NCBI GenBank assembly: GCA_945890485.1
Contig: CAMDCN010000011.1
Coordinates: forward strand, 210,688-274,687
DNA from: Candidatus Sulfopaludibacter sp. SbA3
Lineage (GTDB): Bacteria > Acidobacteriota > Terriglobia > Bryobacterales > Bryobacteraceae
Length of the DNA stretch: 64,000 nucleotides
Direction: 5' to 3'
The translations under genes and the position numbers were made by a program. The notes under the pieces are model-generated. The model was given only the letters and a program-made list of their open reading frames with translations. It was not told the origin of the DNA and did no database searches. Of the stretch, positions 63,401-64,000 are shown piece after piece (the stretch's first letter is position 1; every line of letters begins with the position of its first letter).

Positions 63401-63859
63401 TGGTTCGCCGGCGGTTGGAACCTCAGTGGAATGTTCCTCATGCAGAGCGGCATGCCATTGCAGGTCACCCAGAACGGCGGCGCGATTTGGGACGGTACCC
63501 AGCGTCCGAACCTGATCGGCGACCCCAGCACGTCTGGCGCAATTCAGGATCGGCTGAATGGATACTTCAACCGTGCAGCGTTCTCGCAGCCCGCGCCTGA
63601 TGTCCCTGGCACGGCGCCCCGCACCTTGGGCTACCGTGGACCGGGCATCAAAACCCTGGACGCGGCTATGTTGAAGAGCATTTATGTGAAGGAAGGCCAC
63701 CGCTTCGAGATCCGTCTTGAAGCGACCAACTTCACCAACACTCCGATGTTTGGCGACCCGGCCACCGGCTTCGGCGCGGTGAACTTTGGTCAGATCACGG
63801 GCTTGCGCAACGGCGTTGGCGCGCGTAACATGCAACTCGGTTTGAAGTACTACTTCTGA
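60413..63859 (+). CDS. TonB-dependent outer membrane receptor, Oar-like, with carboxypeptidase-regulatory domain
   Basis: A 1148-residue outer-membrane protein. The TTG at 60413 has a GGGAGG Shine-Dalgarno 6-7 nt upstream and starts a signal peptide (MKTSKVAWLAVLALWLTSSLFGQ). Upstream ATGs in frame lack any such site. Residues 23-110 form a CarboxypepD_reg-like domain (GSVNGNVTDESGAGVAAAKV, RFVVTALPPGNYALVVEAPGF). The plug region follows (INNKYILQLPNLARNSM-like sequence, LTPGV, SDVLVDGATVTTVEQ) and then the long beta-barrel, ending LGLKYYF with a terminal Phe. Oar-like receptors are highly expanded in Acidobacteria and are thought to import oligosaccharides or peptides. No partner surface lipoprotein (SusD) is adjacent. 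Confidence 0.94.
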   Translation: MKTSKVAWLAVLALWLTSSLFGQSFTGSVNGNVTDESGAGVAAAKVVVTDRDRGTTFRTVADGSGRFVVTALPPGNYALVVEAPGFKKFQSAAFSVAVQEQRSIMAQLQVGDVTTTVEVQGSAALVNTTISNLGQVIDNKYILQLPNLARNSMSLAYLTPGVVGSGGRRGDNSTNFSANGSRNSTSDVLVDGATVTTVEQNSGISDLKFTPSVDAVQEFKMQTNFFSAEYGQTGGAVVNMVTRSGTNSLHGTGYYFMRDAKLNANDWFSNRAGRAIPDFHRDQYGGVIGGPVIKNKTFFFGAYEYTREQSPTSQQASLPTPEQIAGNFSQTFNASGQLMQLYDPFNTITNAAGVITRQPLAGNIIPASRMNAVAVKALSFLPAPNQQGAAFTNANNWFNQGVNNNNQQQITAKGDHNFNQNNRISGRWSNQRNNGVNPNLFGDGNPAYFTGGNNSTRTQSMVGDFTHVANATTLFVFRYGYTYSNFGRNPFFDTFDPTSLGFAANVKENATNLVFPRMGPEGFREFGTEGYWIMDRQEAVHHWSGSMTKMIGGHNIKAGGERRYNRLDYLQPGHPSGNYSFARSATCADRFTCPGNQGNGLATMLLGWTTGSNYHIEPKAFSRSAYWGFYLQDDWKITNKLTINLGVRYDFDVPRWETQNRYSYWDLDAQSSVKATGYDTRGVIKFVDDNNRSPFDADRNNWQPRIGFAYALNPKTAIRSGYGLFYTLSRATVFGRPGTGFTINSPAIWTLDGNATLNSQLNNPFPNGVLRPPGREQGDNTLIGFGTGTIVRDNNRNPEYHSWNLSIQRELPMQSVLEMNYTGSRGTHLFMPITTLSPLDPSYWSLGRTALAAQVPNPFYGQITDSRSPLSQPNVTRVRTLRPMPHFDGTSVGQAEPARGDSNYHALQIKWEKRFSKGLTMLTHYTWSKMIDNVSHSSGNVSWLGGSTSLQNIWDLRGERSLSAHDIANRVVMTGSYELPFGHGRAIGSNMNRVLNWFAGGWNLSGMFLMQSGMPLQVTQNGGAIWDGTQRPNLIGDPSTSGAIQDRLNGYFNRAAFSQPAPDVPGTAPRTLGYRGPGIKTLDAAMLKSIYVKEGHRFEIRLEATNFTNTPMFGDPATGFGAVNFGQITGLRNGVGARNMQLGLKYYF

Positions 63860-64000
63860 TATGAAACGACCTGTCAATACCTTTAACGGGTGCTGACGGT
63901 TCTTCTTGTTCGGTTGTTTCAACTGCCCCCCGCCCACCAAGGCGGGGGGCAGTTGAATTTGGTGCCGTAGTTCGGGACAGCGCGGTCGAAGGCAGCAAGG
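63860..64000 (+). other. 3' flank of the receptor gene
   Basis: Apart from the terminator hairpin at 63921-63956 I see no gene or other feature before the window ends. Confidence 0.5.
63921..63956 (+). terminator. Terminator-type hairpin after the TonB receptor
   Basis: A perfect 15-bp stem (63921-63935 with 63942-63956; arms begin CAACTGCC and end GGCAGTTG) around a 6-nt loop, followed by AATTT on the plus strand. It is the most stable hairpin in the window, with only a weak U-tract. Its position 60 bp after the stop fits transcription termination of the receptor gene. Confidence 0.7.

Noticed and set aside
61832..63940. 702-codon minus-strand frame opposite the TonB receptor
   Set aside because: It is antisense to a strongly supported receptor gene and has no recognisable domain or start context.

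Overview
The window looks like chromosomal DNA of an acidobacterium of the Bryobacterales/Solibacterales type (Candidatus Solibacter-like). Four things point there: an Oar-like TonB-dependent receptor with an N-terminal carboxypeptidase-regulatory domain, a secreted protein ending in a TIG-like domain that I recognise as the 'Solibacter C-terminal' type, several 'planctomycete-type' exported cytochrome/DUF1501 modules, and many Tat-exported hydrolases. Base composition is fairly GC-rich and even. I see no tRNA, rRNA, insertion sequence, prophage or CRISPR array.

Layout. 1-5.6 kb: tail of an enolase-superfamily gene, a small ribbon-helix-helix-like protein, an MFS transporter, a secreted unknown, a Tat-exported esterase-like hydrolase, an orphan CpaF/TadA ATPase with a tiny membrane ORF after it, and a monooxygenase-fold protein. 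5.5-9.4 kb: first DUF1549/DUF1553 cytochrome + DUF1501 pair. 9.4-19 kb: a membrane protein, then a five-gene minus-strand run (PQQ-type propeller, Fe-alcohol dehydrogenase, amidohydrolase, GH63-like glucosidase, nidogen/HEAGH protein). 19-26 kb: AIM24 and GAF-like genes, a YVTN-like propeller with a sulfatase, metX-metW, and a ceramidase-family protein. 26-30 kb: second cytochrome + DUF1501 pair. 30-35 kb: carAB, two intrinsic terminators bracketing a possible small RNA, and a small unknown gene. 36-42 kb: a compact housekeeping operon (yebC, ruvC, a secreted protein, TPR-thioredoxin, deoB, tpiA, a BON protein). 42-49 kb: third module (WD40-cytochrome, PPC/TIG protein, BIG2-DUF1549/1553, DUF1501). 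49-51 kb: toxin-antitoxin pair running into a DUF1080 hydrolase, and an MFS transporter. 51-57 kb: fourth module, DUF1592 cytochrome - DUF1552 - two secreted leucine-rich-repeat proteins, all overlapping. 57-60 kb: an unknown gene and a Tat-exported sugar isomerase/epimerase plus acid-sugar-dehydratase pair. 60-64 kb: the TonB-dependent receptor and its terminator.

Taken together, much of the accessory content is an exported carbohydrate and glycoconjugate toolkit: receptor, Tat hydrolases, sulfatase, ceramidase, DUF1080 and MFS importers. It is interleaved with four haem-binding modules of unknown chemistry. Genes are packed very tightly: adjacent co-directional genes often share ATGA, and convergent genes often share their stop codons.

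The most distinctive regulatory feature is that many operon-leading genes have a TANNNT -10 hexamer ending only 5-8 nt before the start codon. That is the arrangement expected for leaderless transcripts. A minority of genes (carA, the TonB receptor, the 34.8-kb unknown gene and the 57.6-kb unknown gene) instead carry a strong Shine-Dalgarno sequence.
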